A stretch of 64,000 nucleotides of DNA from Sporomusa malonica. Lineage in GTDB: Bacteria; Bacillota; Negativicutes; Sporomusales; Sporomusaceae. The notes beneath the pieces were generated by a model. It was not told the origin of the DNA and searched no databases. It saw only the letters and a list, made by a program, of their open reading frames with translations. Where the stretch lies: the NCBI RefSeq assembly GCF_041428715.1, contig NZ_CP155572.1; one strand, 5' to 3'. How positions within the stretch are numbered: the first letter of the stretch is position 1; each line of letters starts with the position of its first letter. Positions 44,919 to 54,070 of the stretch are shown in pieces. A program made the position numbers and the translations under genes.

Positions 44919-45875
44919 CTATAAAAATTTTCTCACAGCCGGGCCATTTAGATATTTACATTTTTTCCCTTGATAGGTATCTCTCGCTAGTAATTGCTCC
45001 TCAATCGCCTCGCGTATCTTCCACCAGCCAGTCTGCCAATTGGTAAACAGCGTATTCGTCTCAGGTGCACGGCCAATTAAACGCTGGATGACAATATCAG
45101 AATGAAGGTATTCCAGAAAGGTAACTACTCTCTCAACATATTCCTCTTTACTAATCAGCGTAATTTCACCTTTCTGATACCACTCAGCCATTACAGTATT
45201 TTTAACAACATACAAGGCATGCAGTTTGACTTGGTCAACCCCCATTACTGAGAGTATTTTGGCACTTTCTATCGAGTCATCCATATCATCCCAAGGGAGG
45301 TTTAAAATAAGATGAGCACACACATCCATTGACCAGTGTTTAATCCGCTGCGTAGCATCAATAAACTCAGCAAGCGTATGTCCGCGGTTAATCTTTGCCA
45401 AAGTATGATAATTAACTGTCTGCAAACCTAGTTCAATACTAATATCAATGCCATACTCTTCTCGCACATCAGCCAACATCTCCAGATAGGTATCATTAAT
45501 ACAATCTGGTCTAGTAGCCAGCGCAATGGCTACTATATCTTCCTGGCAGGCTTCAATAACATGGCGTTTTAGCTGCTCTACAGGCAGATAGGTATTGCTG
45601 AAATTTTGAAAATAGGGAATGAATTTTTTAGCTTTATATTTAGGCGCAATATGAGCCTTATTGGCTGCCAACTGGTCGCTGACTGTCAGCGAAGCAGGAA
45701 GATTTTCATAGCCTGCACCAATCTCCCCACAAAATACACAGCCATCCTGTCCACATTCACCGTCACGATTGGGGCAGGTCACCGGCAGGCTAACAGGCAG
45801 TTTATACACCTTTTCACCATACCGTTGGCGGAGATATTCAGAATATGGGTTATATCTAAGACCAGAAGTCATCAT
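44919..45875 (-). CDS. TIGR01212-type radical SAM protein
   Basis: This 318-residue protein resembles the YhcC/TIGR01212 family, related to Elp3. The iron-sulfur cysteines are in CPNRDGECGQDGCVFCG (Cys34, Cys46 and Cys49, with an extra Cys41), and typical blocks follow: YFQNFSNTY, IALATRPDCI, IELGLQTVN and HLILNLPWD. The reaction is not known for this family. The start overlaps the end of the upstream B12-binding radical SAM gene by 20 bp, so the two are coupled. Confidence 0.9.
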   Translation of the reverse strand: MMTSGLRYNPYSEYLRQRYGEKVYKLPVSLPVTCPNRDGECGQDGCVFCGEIGAGYENLPASLTVSDQLAANKAHIAPKYKAKKFIPYFQNFSNTYLPVEQLKRHVIEACQEDIVAIALATRPDCINDTYLEMLADVREEYGIDISIELGLQTVNYHTLAKINRGHTLAEFIDATQRIKHWSMDVCAHLILNLPWDDMDDSIESAKILSVMGVDQVKLHALYVVKNTVMAEWYQKGEITLISKEEYVERVVTFLEYLHSDIVIQRLIGRAPETNTLFTNWQTGWWKIREAIEEQLLARDTYQGKKCKYLNGPAVRKFL

Positions 45876-47619
45876 GATTAATCACCTGATAAGATATTCT
45901 CGAGTTTTGATAAGAAAAAAGCACCGCCACTTCGCGATTGCCCAACTTTTCAGCATCTTGTAGATAGGTGGGTATATCCACCCCAAACACCTCAATGTGA
46001 AAATTCTTCTTGAGGTCCCGCCATGTGGTAAATACAAAGTCAGGCAAATACCGCCGGACACGTTCGTTATCTCGCCAAAATGCAGTTTTGTATTCTGCCC
46101 ATTTATCGGTTGATGCCTGATTCATCTGGTTCCATGACAAAAACTCTGGCCGTACCGCCCCATGCTCACTCATAAGCGCATCAAATTTTAAAAACTCTCG
46201 GTACTCGTACTCTGCATGAGGATAAAAAACAGCGCAAAATTCAGCCATATGTTTATACAATGTCTTTGCACTGTGTGCAACCAGATGATAACCATGCTGC
46301 TCCCAATAACAGGCAAGTTTATAGTAGAAATTAAACGCCCCGCCACCGACAAGTGCAACAAACCAGGGCAGGCTGTATTTAAAACGTCCGCTATTGTATA
46401 CCTGTTCAAACACTTCTTCTAAAATCTTGAGTCGTCTGATTTGACCATAGTCCAGGTAGTTGCTTGCAAGGACTTCGTATGGCGCACTATCCATGTAAAC
46501 ATAGCCGTAATCAGCAGTTCTTTGTCTGATGCCTGACCCTTTGAGTAATTTAAGAAAACCAATCTGCAGCATATCTGGCTGAAGGCCGTAAACATCATCA
46601 AATGACTTGGCCAATACAGCTATGTCTTCGTGTGGCAGACCCACTATTAAATCAAGATGCAAGTGGATATTGCCATAATCTCTGACCCTGCTTACATTTT
46701 CAACAATCTGCGACCAGTTGTTGTGCCGCTTGATTGCAGTAAGCGTTTGTTCGTTGGTTGATTGAATACCAATCTCAAACTGAAACCGTCCTGGCGGGAC
46801 GTGACGTAGAAACTCCAGTACTTCCTCATCCCAAATGTCAGCGGCAATCTCAAAATGGAAATTAGTCCGGCAAGTTTGCGCCGCGAGAAACTTCAATATT
46901 GGAAAGTAGTGCTCCTTGCGGGCATTAAAAGTACGGTCAACGAACTTAACCTGCCGCACATCATGCTCAACAAAAAATTGCAAGTCGCTAATTACTCGTT
47001 CCTGCCCTAAGAACCGCACGCCCGCAGTAGCACTTGATAAGCAATATTGACAAGAAAATGGACACCCGCGTGAGCTCTCATAATACAATATTTTCTCACT
47101 AAGCAGCGCCATGTCCTCATGGGCATAAGGAAATGGAATAGTATTAAGGTTGGCAACCACCTGAGGCTGACTAGCAGCAATTCCTCCGTCGCTGCGATAG
47201 GCCACGCCTGGAATACTTGCTGCAGTCTGCCCTTTACCCAGCGCTGCCAACAATATCTCTAACGTCTGCTCGCCTTCACCTAGCACTATATAATCAACTG
47301 CTGCATGAGCAGCTAATATGTCCTCAGGCTGATAAGAGACTTCTGGCCCCCCCAGTACAACAACTGCTGCTGGTTGTACCTTTTTAATTAGCCCAGCCAG
47401 CTCCAGACTGGCTTCAATATTCCAAATATAACAGGCCAGACCGATTACATCAGCCTGACAAGCATAAATATCACTCAAGATCTCAAGCAAACCATTATTA
47501 ACGGTATATTCACGCACAGTTACATTTCGCCCAGACACCTGACAATAGGACGCTAAATATCTCAGCGCCAAAGATGAATGTATATATTTTGCATTTAACG
47601 TTGATAGCAATACGTTCAC
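45856..47619 (-). CDS. B12-binding-domain radical SAM protein (DUF4080 type)
   Basis: This protein has an N-terminal cobalamin-binding-like Rossmann domain (about 1-140, with VVLGGPEVSYQPEDIL and YIVLGEGEQT), a radical SAM core with the cluster motif SRGCPFSCQYC (Cys186, 190 and 193 from the chosen start), and a C-terminal DUF4080-like domain of about 200 residues. The frame is open from TTG 47652, but GGGAG with 7-nt spacing favours GTG 47619, giving MNVLLSTLNAKYIHSSLALR, the usual family N-terminus. Relatives are thought to act in methylation or rearrangement chemistry; no substrate is known. Confidence 0.9.
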   Translation of the reverse strand: MNVLLSTLNAKYIHSSLALRYLASYCQVSGRNVTVREYTVNNGLLEILSDIYACQADVIGLACYIWNIEASLELAGLIKKVQPAAVVVLGGPEVSYQPEDILAAHAAVDYIVLGEGEQTLEILLAALGKGQTAASIPGVAYRSDGGIAASQPQVVANLNTIPFPYAHEDMALLSEKILYYESSRGCPFSCQYCLSSATAGVRFLGQERVISDLQFFVEHDVRQVKFVDRTFNARKEHYFPILKFLAAQTCRTNFHFEIAADIWDEEVLEFLRHVPPGRFQFEIGIQSTNEQTLTAIKRHNNWSQIVENVSRVRDYGNIHLHLDLIVGLPHEDIAVLAKSFDDVYGLQPDMLQIGFLKLLKGSGIRQRTADYGYVYMDSAPYEVLASNYLDYGQIRRLKILEEVFEQVYNSGRFKYSLPWFVALVGGGAFNFYYKLACYWEQHGYHLVAHSAKTLYKHMAEFCAVFYPHAEYEYREFLKFDALMSEHGAVRPEFLSWNQMNQASTDKWAEYKTAFWRDNERVRRYLPDFVFTTWRDLKKNFHIEVFGVDIPTYLQDAEKLGNREVAVLFSYQNSRISYQVINHDDFWS

Positions 47620-47772
47620 AATCAGTCTCCCAGTACCATAATCTCCCTGCAAGTATAGTTGTTTCGGTCCACCTTGTCAAATATCCTGCCACCACTTGTA
47701 CGTCGCGGCATTCACCACCCAAAGCGGCTCCGCATAAGATAGAACAAGGTAACCATGAGGAAGGTGATTAGC

Positions 47773-48555
47773 ATGCGGATAATGATCGATGGTCGCTACC
47801 TACCAGGCAGCGCTCGAGTCAACCGTGATTTATTAATAACTCTCCGCAATATGGCACAAGTTCTCAACTGGGGAATCCGTTATGACGCGCAAAAGGAATT
47901 AGTTCTTATCAACTCCAAGAACTCCTCCATGCCGCCGTTACCAACCGAGTATCTTACAGATGAAAGAAACGAAGATGAGAATGCCCGCCTTGCCGGTAAA
48001 GTTGTCTGTGTGGATCCTGGGCATGGCGGCAGTGATCCTGGTGCCCTCGGCCCCACTGGAACAATGGAAAAAGACAATACGTTAGCCATTGCTTTGCTGC
48101 TCAAAGAAAAACTTGAAAAAAACGGAGCCACAGTGGTTATGACCAGAGATTCAGATACCAATGTAGCTTTTGCCGAAGCAACAGCCAACGAAGAGCTGAG
48201 CGCCCGGGTAGAGGCTGCCAACCAGGCTGAAGCTGATTTATTTATCAGTATCCATAATGATGCTTTTACCAGCAATACGGCGGCTGGTACTACGACTTTT
48301 CACTATGGCAACAAGGAGTCGGTAAAACTCGCCAATCTGGTGCAGCGCAACCTGGCTGACAAATTAGGTACAAAAAATCGTGGCGCACGCTTTGCCAGCT
48401 TTTACGTGCTGCGCTACACCAACATGCCATCAATACTTATTGAAACAGCTTTTATCTCCAATCCTGTTGAAGAGATGCTCTTATCTAGTGTGGATGGCCG
48501 GGATAATGCTGCCGAGAGTATTTGTGACGGTATCTTAAAATACTTCAAAGTATAG
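47773..48555 (+). CDS. N-acetylmuramoyl-L-alanine amidase without signal peptide
   Basis: This zinc amidase cuts the bond between muramic acid and the stem peptide. The Amidase_3 site is visible: VDPGHGGSDPGA (His84 from the chosen start), SIHND and ETAFISN. The N-terminal part (IDGRYLPGSARVNRDLLITL) resembles the small copper-amine-oxidase-type domain seen in cell-wall proteins. An ATG at 47755 overlaps the ribosome-binding site; AGGAAGG spaced 7 nt before the ATG at 47773 fits better. No signal peptide is visible, which recalls mother-cell lytic amidases such as CwlC that are released by lysis. It is monocistronic. Confidence 0.88.
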   Translation: MRIMIDGRYLPGSARVNRDLLITLRNMAQVLNWGIRYDAQKELVLINSKNSSMPPLPTEYLTDERNEDENARLAGKVVCVDPGHGGSDPGALGPTGTMEKDNTLAIALLLKEKLEKNGATVVMTRDSDTNVAFAEATANEELSARVEAANQAEADLFISIHNDAFTSNTAAGTTTFHYGNKESVKLANLVQRNLADKLGTKNRGARFASFYVLRYTNMPSILIETAFISNPVEEMLLSSVDGRDNAAESICDGILKYFKV

Positions 48556-48656
48556 AAAATATTTCCCTTTGGGCATGCTATACCAGGAAATACTACCATA
48601 CTACGCTAATATATATTATAAGTTATCGAATAAGTTTCTGAAAAGGAAGTGTTGTT

Positions 48657-50468
48657 ATGTCGCAACCGACTACAGGACTGCCATCCCGCGATGAAATACA
48701 GGCTGACCACAAATGGCGGATTGAAGATATCTATAGCAGTGAAGAATTATGGCAAGCCGACTTTGATAAAGTTAAAAATACCCTGCCAAAAATAGCCGAT
48801 TATAAGGAAACCTTATCCCACTCAGCCGAAAAACTGACAACCTGCCTAAAGCTGCGGGATGAAATAAATATTCTCGCTGGTAAGCTATTTGCTTATGCCC
48901 GCTTGCAGCGGGATGAAAACACAGCAAATGCTAAATATCAGGCACTTGTTGGCAAAACTGAAGGCCTGCTTTCCGAAGCAAGCGCAGCCACTTCGTTTAT
49001 TGAACCGGAGATCTTAGCCATGCCAGACGAGGTACTATCCTCTTTCCGTCGTGAACAATCACTGGCTGAATACAGTTTTTATTTTGACAATCTGACTCGC
49101 CAAAAGCAGCATGTTTTGTCACCTGCTGAAGAAGAAATCCTCTCCCGGTCAGCCGAAGCAACACAGGCTGCGGAAAATATCTTTAATATGCTGGCTCATG
49201 CCGATATGACGTTTCCCGACATCACGGGTGAGGATGGCAAAACCATCGCTTTGAGTGAAGGCCGCTATCGTTCACTGATCATGTCAACTGACCGTCGTGT
49301 GCGCAAAGACGCTTTTACCGGCTTATTCGGCTCTTACAATACATTCCGCAATACCTTTGCTGCCACACTGGCAGGCAATGTTAAGAAAAATATCTTTTAC
49401 GCGCGCACCCGCAAGTACGACTCTACCCTAAAATCAGCTTTGTCTGATGGCAATATCCCGCTAAGCGTCTACGACAACCTACTTGCCACTATCAATAACA
49501 ATTTGGGACCACTACACCGTTACATTGCCCTTAAGAAAAAGGCCTTAAACCTTGACAGTGTCCACATGTATGATCTATACACCCCCTTGGCACAGGAGAT
49601 AAAATTCAACATAACCTACCCTGAGGGGCTAAAATTAGTACGTGACGGCCTAGCTCCACTCGGCCCTGAGTATACTAATATTTTAAACAAGGGCCTAACT
49701 TCCGGCTGGATCGATGTCTATGAAAACAAAGGTAAGCAAACAGGTGCTTATTGCTGGGGCGTGTATGGCGCCCATCCCTTCGTGCTCTTAAATTATAATG
49801 ACCGCCTTGAAGATGTCAGCACGCTAGCTCACGAGATGGGTCATGCCATTCATAGCTATTATAGTCAGGCCACCCAGCCATATGCCACTTCCCAATATAC
49901 CATCTTTACCGCCGAAGTGGCTTCAACGACTAACGAAATTCTACTCAATGATTTTCTTTTAAAAACAACAACCGACAAGCAAAAGAAACTCTATCTAATA
50001 AACCAATACCTTGAAATGGTGCGGGCCACTGTCTATCGCCAGACAATGTTTGCCGAGTTTGAGAAGAGCATCTATAGCAAGGCAGAGGACGGAGAGACAC
50101 TCACAGCTGATTTGCTTGATGAAATGTGGCATGTACTAAACGTCAAATATTATGGCCCTGACATGGTGGTTGACCCTGAAATAGACATCGAATGGGCCAG
50201 AATCCCACATTTCTATTGGAACTTTTATGTTTATCAGTATGTTACTGGCTATGCGGCAGCCACCACTCTGGCTGAAAAAATGCTTAACGAGGGCGAAGAT
50301 GCTCAACAAAAATACGTCGGCTTCTTAAAAAGCGGTGGTTCAGATTATCCGATTAATATACTGAAGCAGGCTGGCGTCGATATGTCAACACCGCAACCTG
50401 TTGAACTTACGCTCAATAGGTTTTCGGCCATGCTGGATGAACTGGAAAAATTATCAACCTTCTCTTGA
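48657..50468 (+). CDS. pepF: Oligoendopeptidase F (M3B metallopeptidase)
   Basis: This cytoplasmic zinc peptidase degrades short peptides. The 603-residue length and the motif LAHEMGHAIHSYYS (HEMGH at 392-396) are typical of PepF. Other family blocks are YCWGVYGAHPFVLLNYND just before and the downstream Glu in ASTTNEILLND. The ATG at 48657 follows AAAAGGAAG. The frame stays open to TGA at 50466. Confidence 0.94.
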   Translation: MSQPTTGLPSRDEIQADHKWRIEDIYSSEELWQADFDKVKNTLPKIADYKETLSHSAEKLTTCLKLRDEINILAGKLFAYARLQRDENTANAKYQALVGKTEGLLSEASAATSFIEPEILAMPDEVLSSFRREQSLAEYSFYFDNLTRQKQHVLSPAEEEILSRSAEATQAAENIFNMLAHADMTFPDITGEDGKTIALSEGRYRSLIMSTDRRVRKDAFTGLFGSYNTFRNTFAATLAGNVKKNIFYARTRKYDSTLKSALSDGNIPLSVYDNLLATINNNLGPLHRYIALKKKALNLDSVHMYDLYTPLAQEIKFNITYPEGLKLVRDGLAPLGPEYTNILNKGLTSGWIDVYENKGKQTGAYCWGVYGAHPFVLLNYNDRLEDVSTLAHEMGHAIHSYYSQATQPYATSQYTIFTAEVASTTNEILLNDFLLKTTTDKQKKLYLINQYLEMVRATVYRQTMFAEFEKSIYSKAEDGETLTADLLDEMWHVLNVKYYGPDMVVDPEIDIEWARIPHFYWNFYVYQYVTGYAAATTLAEKMLNEGEDAQQKYVGFLKSGGSDYPINILKQAGVDMSTPQPVELTLNRFSAMLDELEKLSTFS

Positions 50469-50600
50469 CAATTTTTGGACTTCGCGTTATATTGATTATA
50501 TGACAAAACATAATTGCTCTCGATGGCTCGCTACTTCGTGTCTTGACCAACCGACCAGCAATTGTTTGAGTCAAACACATATTACGGAGGTTGGTTAAAC

Positions 50601-50900
50601 ATGGATTATCAAGACAAGGATCTTGCCTGTAAGGAATGTGGCGCAGCTTTTGCTTTCACAGCATCAGAGCAAGCTTTTTATGCTGAGAAAGGCTTCCAAA
50701 ATGATCCTTCCCGTTGCCCGGATTGCCGTGCAGCTAGAAAACGTCAAAACGGTGGTCGTATGGGCGGCGGCAACACTCGTCCCCAACGCGAAATGTTCGA
50801 CGCTACTTGCAGCGCTTGTGGCATTCAAACCCAGGTTCCTTTCCGCCCTACTGCCGGAAAACCTGTATACTGCCGCGATTGCTTCCAATCCAACAGATAA
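50601..50900 (+). CDS. Zinc-ribbon protein (CxxC-x17-CxxC type)
   Basis: The 99-residue protein has two zinc ribbons: CKECG with CPDC (about residues 10-46) and CSACG with CRDC (about 72-96), joined by an Arg/Gly-rich linker (RKRQNGGRMGGGNTRPQR). This is the pattern of small CxxC-x17-CxxC proteins found in many bacteria and of unknown function; the linker suggests nucleic-acid binding. I take the ATG at 50601 behind ACGGAGG rather than a TTG at 50562. A terminator follows. Confidence 0.85.
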   Translation: MDYQDKDLACKECGAAFAFTASEQAFYAEKGFQNDPSRCPDCRAARKRQNGGRMGGGNTRPQREMFDATCSACGIQTQVPFRPTAGKPVYCRDCFQSNR

Positions 50901-50917
50901 TTACTAATCGTCAATCA

Positions 50918-50948
50918 CAGGTCGGATAACATCCGGCCTGTTTTTTAT
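50918..50948 (+). terminator. Intrinsic terminator of the zinc-ribbon gene
   Basis: CAGGTCGGA pairs with TCCGGCCTG around a 5-nt loop, followed by a T tract. Confidence 0.82.
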
Positions 50949-51063
50949 TGCCCGAATACATGCAAATCGCATATCTACGCATTTCTATGTATTCTCGGTT
51001 CTTTCGAATAGATTTAGCATGCATGCGAAAACTAATAGCAAATACGCCTTCATGAGGGACGTT

Positions 51064-52050
51064 ATGCCGACATTCAAACCAATGCTGGCTAAACCTGGCC
51101 AGTTGCCTAACGAACAAGATAGCTATAGCTTCGAAATCAAATGGGATGGCATCAGAGCCATATTTTATCTGGAAAAGAATAAGTCCCGCCTTATGAGCCG
51201 CAACCTTAAAGACATTACTCATCAATATCCCGAACTTGCAGCCTTAGCTGAGTCAATCGGCAGCAATCATACCGAACTGATTTTAGATGGCGAAATTGTT
51301 GCATTTGACCCGGCTGGACTCCCCTCTTTCTCCCGGTTACAGCACCGTATGGGCTTGAAAGACGAGAAAATCATCGCCGAAATGATGCAGCAGGTTCCTG
51401 CTCATTACGTTATCTTTGACATTTTATCCTTAGATTGCAGTCTGCTTTTAGACAAGCCCTACACTGAGCGGCGGGCCATACTAGAAAGCCTTGCTCTTGA
51501 CGGTACTTACTGGCAAACACCTGGCTATAAGACAAGTGATGGCCAAACCATTTTAACGGCCAGCCGTAAGTTGGGCCTGGAAGGCATTATTGCCAAACGC
51601 CTGGACAGCTTCTATCAAGCGGGTAAGCGCACCGGAGCTTGGCTCAAAATCAAAAATCAACGCCGCCAAGAACTAGTCATCGGCGGCTGGGTGCCAGGCC
51701 AGGGTGCCCGCCAAGGACAAATCGGTGCACTTCTTATTGGCTGTTATAATCTTACCCCTGAGGCAGCACAAGCCGGAGATGTTCCTCAACATCTCATATA
51801 TGCAGGTAAAGTCGGCACCGGCTTTACTCAGGTTAGCTTGGCAGAACTAGCCAAAGTGCTGACACCGCTAAGCATTGAAGCCAGTCCGTTTTCTCAAGCT
51901 CCACCTGTAAAAGGCGCACAGTTTGTTGATCCGGTATTGGTCGGGGAGTTTGAGTTTACTGAATGGACACCCAACCATACCCTCAGGCATCCATCCTTTA
52001 AGGGCCTACGAAATGACAAAGACCCGCGTCAGGTAATACGCGAAGACTAA
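51064..52050 (+). CDS. ligD: ATP-dependent DNA ligase, LigD ligase-domain type
   Basis: This protein of about 328 residues seals breaks in non-homologous end joining. The nucleotidyl-transferase motif I is EIKWDGIRA with catalytic Lys26; other motifs are LDGEIVAFD (III), GLEGIIAKRLDS (IV) and WLKIKN (V), and an OB-fold follows. Bacterial LigD usually fuses this domain to a polymerase domain; here the polymerase is a separate gene. The ATG at 51064 follows GAGGG and is preferred over 51019. It is the first gene of a three-gene NHEJ operon. Confidence 0.93.
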   Translation: MPTFKPMLAKPGQLPNEQDSYSFEIKWDGIRAIFYLEKNKSRLMSRNLKDITHQYPELAALAESIGSNHTELILDGEIVAFDPAGLPSFSRLQHRMGLKDEKIIAEMMQQVPAHYVIFDILSLDCSLLLDKPYTERRAILESLALDGTYWQTPGYKTSDGQTILTASRKLGLEGIIAKRLDSFYQAGKRTGAWLKIKNQRRQELVIGGWVPGQGARQGQIGALLIGCYNLTPEAAQAGDVPQHLIYAGKVGTGFTQVSLAELAKVLTPLSIEASPFSQAPPVKGAQFVDPVLVGEFEFTEWTPNHTLRHPSFKGLRNDKDPRQVIRED

Positions 52051-52068
52051 CCACGGGAGGTAACGCCT

Positions 52069-52932
52069 ATGCCCCGACCGATGTGGAGCGGCTCAATCAG
52101 CTTTGGCCTTATCAATATCCCGGTCAAGCTGTACAACGCCGTAAAAAAGAAATCTATCCAATTTAATCAACTACGCAAATCTGATGGTTGTCGTATTCGT
52201 CTAAAAAAAGTTTGCCCCTCTGACGGCGCAGAGGTCCCAACCGACAATATTGTCAAAGGCTATGAAATCTCGCCAGAGCAATATGTAGTCGTCACCAGCG
52301 ATGATCTTGAAGCCATCCAGCCTAAAAACGCCCGTACTATTGCTATTGAAGACTTTGTACAGCTCGACCAGATTGACCCCCTATATTATGACAGCTGCTA
52401 TTACCTCACCCCCGATAAAGGCGCCGGCAAAGCTTACTCTCTTTTACTGGCTGCTATGCAGAAAACCGGCAAGGTTGCAATCGCCCGAGTAGTTATGCGT
52501 AATAAAGAATACCTTACCGCCATTCGTTCTGCCGGCAAAGCTCTGGCACTATCTACAATGCACTTTGCCGATGAAGTGCTTGCTGTTGACCAACTAGAAG
52601 AACTGCCGTTAGAAGTGCCTGAAGCGGATAAAAGGGAGCTGGCTATGGCTGAGCAACTGATTGAGTCACTGTCTACTGAGTTTGAACCTGCCAAGTACCA
52701 CGACCAGTACCATCAACAAGTCCTGGACATGCTTGAGAAGAAGGCCGAAGGCCAAACAGTGATTAGTCAGCCTGAAATTAAAGAAGGCGGCAAAGTAATT
52801 GACCTGATGGCTGCTCTTGAGGCCAGCATCTCGGCCATAAAAGACAAAAACAGCGGTGGAAAAAGAACAAAGCCGAACAAGGCTGAGAAGCCGGTGGCAG
52901 CAGACAGGAGGAAAAAAGCAAGTGCCCAGTGA
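52069..52932 (+). CDS. ku: Ku DNA end-binding protein
   Basis: The 287-residue protein forms the homodimeric ring that binds DNA ends. The family start MPRPMWSGSISFGLINIPVK and later blocks such as YYLTPDKGAGKAYSLL, IARVVMRNKEYLTAI and MHFADEVL are present. The C-terminal 30 residues are rich in Lys and Arg (KRTKPNKAEKP), as in Ku proteins with a ligase-recruiting or DNA-binding tail. It starts 18 bp after the ligase gene, and the polymerase gene overlaps its end. Confidence 0.96.
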   Translation: MPRPMWSGSISFGLINIPVKLYNAVKKKSIQFNQLRKSDGCRIRLKKVCPSDGAEVPTDNIVKGYEISPEQYVVVTSDDLEAIQPKNARTIAIEDFVQLDQIDPLYYDSCYYLTPDKGAGKAYSLLLAAMQKTGKVAIARVVMRNKEYLTAIRSAGKALALSTMHFADEVLAVDQLEELPLEVPEADKRELAMAEQLIESLSTEFEPAKYHDQYHQQVLDMLEKKAEGQTVISQPEIKEGGKVIDLMAALEASISAIKDKNSGGKRTKPNKAEKPVAADRRKKASAQ

Positions 52933-53842
52933 CAACAAGGGTAAAACAACGATTGATATAGCCGACCGGAAGCTTAAGATCGGCAACCTTGACAAAATAT
53001 TCTATTCCGCCACTGGCTTTACCAAAGGACAAATGCTTGACTACTATATTCGCATTGCGCCTGTTCTCCTACCCCACCTTGCCAACCGGCCGCTAACTAT
53101 GAAGCGTTATCCTAATGGTGCACAAGGCAAGTTCTTCTACCAAAAAGAATGCCCAGCCCACCGCCCTGAATGGATTAAAACTATACCTGTGTGGAGCGGT
53201 GGCAATAACCGCAATATCAACTTCTGCAATGCAGTTGATTTGCCAACATTGGTATGGGCTGCTAATTTGGCAGCACTTGAGCTACACACCTCGCTATCTG
53301 TGGCTCCAGCAATAAACCAACCTTCGCTCCTTGTGTTCGACCTTGATCCAGGTCCGCCTGCTACAATTGTAGACTGCGCCCAAGTCGGCCTACTCTTAAA
53401 AGACTATTTCGACAGGCATAAACTGCAAAGTTTCCCCAAAACCTCAGGTTCCAAAGGATTGCAAATATATGTACCGCTTAATACACCAGTTAATTACGAT
53501 ACAACCAAGAACTTTGCTAGGGTGCTGGCTACCCGCTTTCAGGAAAAATATCCTGACCGGATTGTCGCCAATATGAAGAAGGTGCTGCGCACAGGTAAAG
53601 TCTTTATCGATTGGAGTCAAAATGATGAACACAAAACAACGGTTTGTGTTTATTCGCTCCGTGCCAAAGAACGTCCTACAATATCCACGCCAGTGACCTG
53701 GGAAGAAGTTGCTAGCGTAGTAGAAGGAAAAAATCCCGATTTTCTAACCTTTGAAGCAGCGCAGGTACTCGATCGGGCGGCTAAATTAGGGGACTTATTC
53801 TCCCCAGTACTTAGCCTTAAACAAAAACTGCCAGCTATATAA
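52922..53842 (+). CDS. LigD-type polymerase domain (archaeo-eukaryotic primase family)
   Basis: This 306-residue protein is the stand-alone polymerase module that fills gaps during end joining. The catalytic carboxylates are in VFDLDPGPP (Asp140 and Asp142), with KTSGSKGLQIYVPL and FIDWSQND as the further family motifs. The frame is open earlier, but AGGAGG points to GTG 52922, which overlaps the Ku stop by 11 bp. Order ligase-Ku-polymerase in one operon is a split version of the fused LigD. It ends just before two tandem family A repeats. Confidence 0.93.
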   Translation: MPSDNKGKTTIDIADRKLKIGNLDKIFYSATGFTKGQMLDYYIRIAPVLLPHLANRPLTMKRYPNGAQGKFFYQKECPAHRPEWIKTIPVWSGGNNRNINFCNAVDLPTLVWAANLAALELHTSLSVAPAINQPSLLVFDLDPGPPATIVDCAQVGLLLKDYFDRHKLQSFPKTSGSKGLQIYVPLNTPVNYDTTKNFARVLATRFQEKYPDRIVANMKKVLRTGKVFIDWSQNDEHKTTVCVYSLRAKERPTISTPVTWEEVASVVEGKNPDFLTFEAAQVLDRAAKLGDLFSPVLSLKQKLPAI

Positions 53843-53929
53843 AGAAAACACGGCTTGCGCCGAGACTTTGGCGAAAGCGGAAGCCGATGTTGCCCTTATC
53901 CAGACGGAAAGTTATACTTTCTTACAGGA
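53840..53929 (-). repeat. Family A repeat, tandem copy 1
   Basis: This full copy starts TAAAGAAAACACGGCTTGCG. Read on the plus strand the frame KENTACAE is open through it. It overlaps the stop codon of the polymerase gene by three bases. Confidence 0.88.
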
Positions 53930-54019
53930 TAAAGAAAACACGGCTTGCGCCGAGCCTCTGGCGACGGCGGAAGTCGATGTTGCCCTTATCCAGGAGAAAG
54001 TTATACTTTATATCAGGAT
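53930..54019 (-). repeat. Family A repeat, tandem copy 2
   Basis: This second copy begins exactly 90 bp after the first, so the reading frame is kept across both. It differs by several substitutions and has a shorter palindrome near its end. Confidence 0.88.
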
Positions 54020-54035
54020 AGTAAAGAGACATACA

Positions 54036-54067
54036 AAAACCGCCGTTTATTGATAACGGCGGCTTTT
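54036..54067. terminator. Bidirectional terminator between NHEJ repeats and pckA
   Basis: CCGCCGTT pairs with AACGGCGG around a 7-nt loop; A and T tracts lie on both sides. It ends pckA on the minus strand. Confidence 0.82.
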
Positions 54068-54070
54068 ATA

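Noticed and set aside
53868..54053. Open frame of 61 codons through the tandem family A repeats
   Set aside because: There is no ribosome-binding site, and the frame results from the 90-bp repeat period. The same peptide appears by chance in other family A copies on either strand.
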